From NCBI GenBank assembly GCA_030668565.1, contig DAOVFD010000053.1, positions 1 through 6,866 of the forward strand: 6,866 nt of DNA, given 5' to 3'. The notes beneath the pieces are model-generated. The model searched no databases. It saw nothing but the letters and a program-made list of their open reading frames with translations, and was not told where the DNA came from. A program made the translations under genes and the position numbers. Of the stretch, positions 5,157 through 6,866 are shown in pieces; position 1 is the first letter of the stretch; each line of letters starts with the position of its first letter. The stretch comes from Microcaldota archaeon. Lineage in GTDB: Archaea > Micrarchaeota > Micrarchaeia > Anstonellales > Bilamarchaeaceae.

Positions 5157-6866
5157 ACGTGAAACTCCCCTTTCTTTATTTCCAGTTCCTTTATCTTGCT
5201 TATATTCTTGAGCTCCTGCTGAAGCTCTTCATCTAATTCCTTTTCAACTGTAACAAGCACTTTGGAAAGTTCTGCATTCTGCGGCATCCTGTTCGATGCC
5301 TTGTACTGCCTTATCTCCCTAACGATTTTCCTCAGGACTTCAACAGATTCGATGGCTTTCTCATCCACTTCACCCGCTTCAGGCCAGTGCTCTTTATGGA
5401 TGCTTCCGCCTGCTTCATTCTCCCTGAAAAAAACATCGAATATTTCCTCTGTTATGTGCGGGGCAACCGGCGCAAGGAGTAGTATGCTGTTCAGCAATAC
5501 ATTGTAAAGAGTATAAAGCGCAGCCTTCTTCCCCTTTGTCTCCTTTTCCGAATAAACCCTGTGCTTTACGTACTCGAGATAATCATCACAGAATTCATGC
5601 CAGAAGAAACTGTGCAGCCTGTTTATTGCATGCTGGTAATCGTATCCTTCCATATCCCCGGTGTATTCCTTTATTATCTGGTTCATCCTGCTTTCCATCC
5701 ATCTGTCAACAATATTCATCCCTTTCCTGTCCTTTTTATCCGGCGTGTAATCTTCCATTACTGTTTCAGCCAATTTCGAGGCATTCCATAATTTCGTAAG
5801 GAAACTCTTTGCGTATTTTATGTCCTCATAGCTGAACGGTCTGTCCTTTGCCATCGCACCGCTCATTGCAGCCCACTGCCTTATCGCATCAACGGGGTAA
5901 TTCTGCAATAATTCGGCAGGCGATATTATATTGCCCAGCGACTTGCTCATCTTTTTCCCGTCAGGCGCGAGAACATTCCCATTCAACAGCACCTCCTTCC
6001 ATGGAGGAAGTCCGGTAAGCGCAACACCGCTTCTGTAAATCGTATAAAAAGCCCACGTGCGTACGATTTCAACTCCCTGCGGCCTCAACGCATTCGGATA
6101 TATCCTTTTGAGCTTTTTCTCGTCATTCGGCCATCCGCTTATTATCAACGGGGTTATGCTTGAGTCAACCCAGCAATCACAAACACTTGTTTCTGGTGTC
6201 ATCTCTTCCCCACATTTGCATTTCTTCTTTTCTGCCTTTTCCGGATAAAACGGAAGTTCTTTCTCATCTGCAACTTCTGTGTTTCCGCATTTTTCACAAT
6301 AGTAAAAGGGCAGTGGAGTGCCGAAAACCCTCTGCCTTGAAATTACCCAGTCCCATTCCGCTCCTTCAACCCAGTCTATAAGATAAGTAATACCGAAATC
6401 AGGAATCCATTTTATCTTGTGCGCCATCTCCTTGATTGCCTTGCCGGTTGTCCGTATATCCGCAAACCACTGCATCGAAAGTATGAGTTCCACAGGAGTT
6501 TTGCACCTGTCATGGACCTTTACCATCTGCGCAAGCGGCCCCTTCTTCACAACCTTTCCTTCCTTCTCAAGCTTCTCCAGCACCTTCTTCTTCGCCTCAT
6601 TTACCTTCAATCCGTCAAACTCTCCCGCATTCTTCAGTCTGCCATACCTGTCCATTGCCTCTGTTACTGGAAGCTTGTACCTGTGCGCCCATACAACATC
6701 CATCTTGTCTCCGAATGTACATACCATTACAAGCCCTGTACCGAATTCCCTGTCAACTTCCTTGTCAGCAAAAGCCATAACCTCCTTTCCGAGCGGTGTT
6801 GTTATCTTCTTTCCTTCCAGATGCTTATATCTCTCGTCTTCGGGATGATAAAGGACAGCAACGCAG
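5144..6866 (-). CDS. valS: Valyl-tRNA synthetase, archaeal type, 3' part (start outside the window)
   Basis: Charges tRNA-Val with valine and hydrolyses mischarged Thr-tRNA. The frame stays open from the window edge at 6866 to TAG at 5144-5146, giving 573 residues; an internal Met at 6778 is not the start, since matching editing-domain sequence (HPEDERYKHLEGKK) continues upstream. Order: end of the CP1 editing domain (about 6866-6440, with the archaeal-like block VMVCTFGDK), the WVISRQR block and a Cys-rich zinc region (about 6300-6170: CEKC, CKC, CDC), WVDSSITP, the KMSKS ATP-binding signature (5939-5953) with APDGKKMSKSLGN, and the helical anticodon-binding domain (about 5800-5300). No bacterial-type coiled-coil arm is evident at the C-terminus. 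Roughly the first 250-300 residues, including the HIGH motif, lie beyond the window. It converges on the pilin-like gene with a 12-base gap; the promoter cannot be seen. Confidence 0.95.
   Translation of the reverse strand, partial: CVAVLYHPEDERYKHLEGKKITTPLGKEVMAFADKEVDREFGTGLVMVCTFGDKMDVVWAHRYKLPVTEAMDRYGRLKNAGEFDGLKVNEAKKKVLEKLEKEGKVVKKGPLAQMVKVHDRCKTPVELILSMQWFADIRTTGKAIKEMAHKIKWIPDFGITYLIDWVEGAEWDWVISRQRVFGTPLPFYYCEKCGNTEVADEKELPFYPEKAEKKKCKCGEEMTPETSVCDCWVDSSITPLIISGWPNDEKKLKRIYPNALRPQGVEIVRTWAFYTIYRSGVALTGLPPWKEVLLNGNVLAPDGKKMSKSLGNIISPAELLQNYPVDAIRQWAAMSGAMAKDRPFSYEDIKYAKSFLTKLWNASKLAETVMEDYTPDKKDRKGMNIVDRWMESRMNQIIKEYTGDMEGYDYQHAINRLHSFFWHEFCDDYLEYVKHRVYSEKETKGKKAALYTLYNVLLNSILLLAPVAPHITEEIFDVFFRENEAGGSIHKEHWPEAGEVDEKAIESVEVLRKIVREIRQYKASNRMPQNAELSKVLVTVEKELDEELQQELKNISKIKELEIKKGEFHVSVV

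Noticed and set aside
6417..6848. A 143-codon open frame on the plus strand
   Set aside because: Antisense shadow of valS, rich in Ser/Phe as expected from reversing Lys/Glu-rich codons.
1..6866. CRISPR array, insertion sequence, tRNA or rRNA genes
   Set aside because: No regularly spaced repeats, transposase motifs, terminal repeats or RNA-gene signatures were seen on either strand.

Overview
This window looks archaeal, and a small-genome (DPANN-type) or other euryarchaeal-grade lineage is the best guess. The basis is an archaeal Lhr-family helicase, a form III RuBisCO, a class III (archaellin/pilin-type) signal peptide, and a valyl-tRNA synthetase with archaeal signature blocks. Gene starts also look archaeal: TATA boxes about 25 bases before leaderless ATGs, or GGTG/GGTGA ribosome-binding sites. 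The lineage is inferred; no rRNA marker is present.

Layout. Positions 1-417 form a regulatory-looking region. It holds a possible minus-strand gene start that leaves the window on the left, two TATA boxes, three short inverted repeats and a possible 52-codon gene (223-381). A complete Lhr-type helicase runs 418-2970 (+). Its last 7 bases overlap, tail to tail, a 65-residue double-zinc-cluster protein (2964-3161, -). That small gene lies 6 bases behind a complete form III RuBisCO (3168-4574, -), and its Shine-Dalgarno site is built from the RuBisCO Trp-stop codons, so the pair is probably one operon with coupled translation. A 62-base gap with one obvious TATA block separates RuBisCO from a divergent class III signal-peptide (pilin-like) gene (4637-5131, +). 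That gene converges on the 3' part of valS (5144-6866, -; the start lies outside the window), with an imperfect tandem repeat at the junction.

How the genes may work together. Form III RuBisCO usually works in the archaeal AMP/nucleoside salvage route, turning ribulose-1,5-bisphosphate made from nucleotides into 3-phosphoglycerate; its usual partners (AMP phosphorylase, ribose-1,5-bisphosphate isomerase) are not in this window. The most distinctive points are the tight coupling of a basic, FYVE/RING-spaced zinc protein to RuBisCO, a basic C-terminal tail on this RuBisCO, a Tyr replacing a normally conserved His next to its active-site HxHR motif, and 6-3-6 palindromes placed over two predicted transcription starts. 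Helicase and valS are housekeeping genes with no evident link to the RuBisCO unit.
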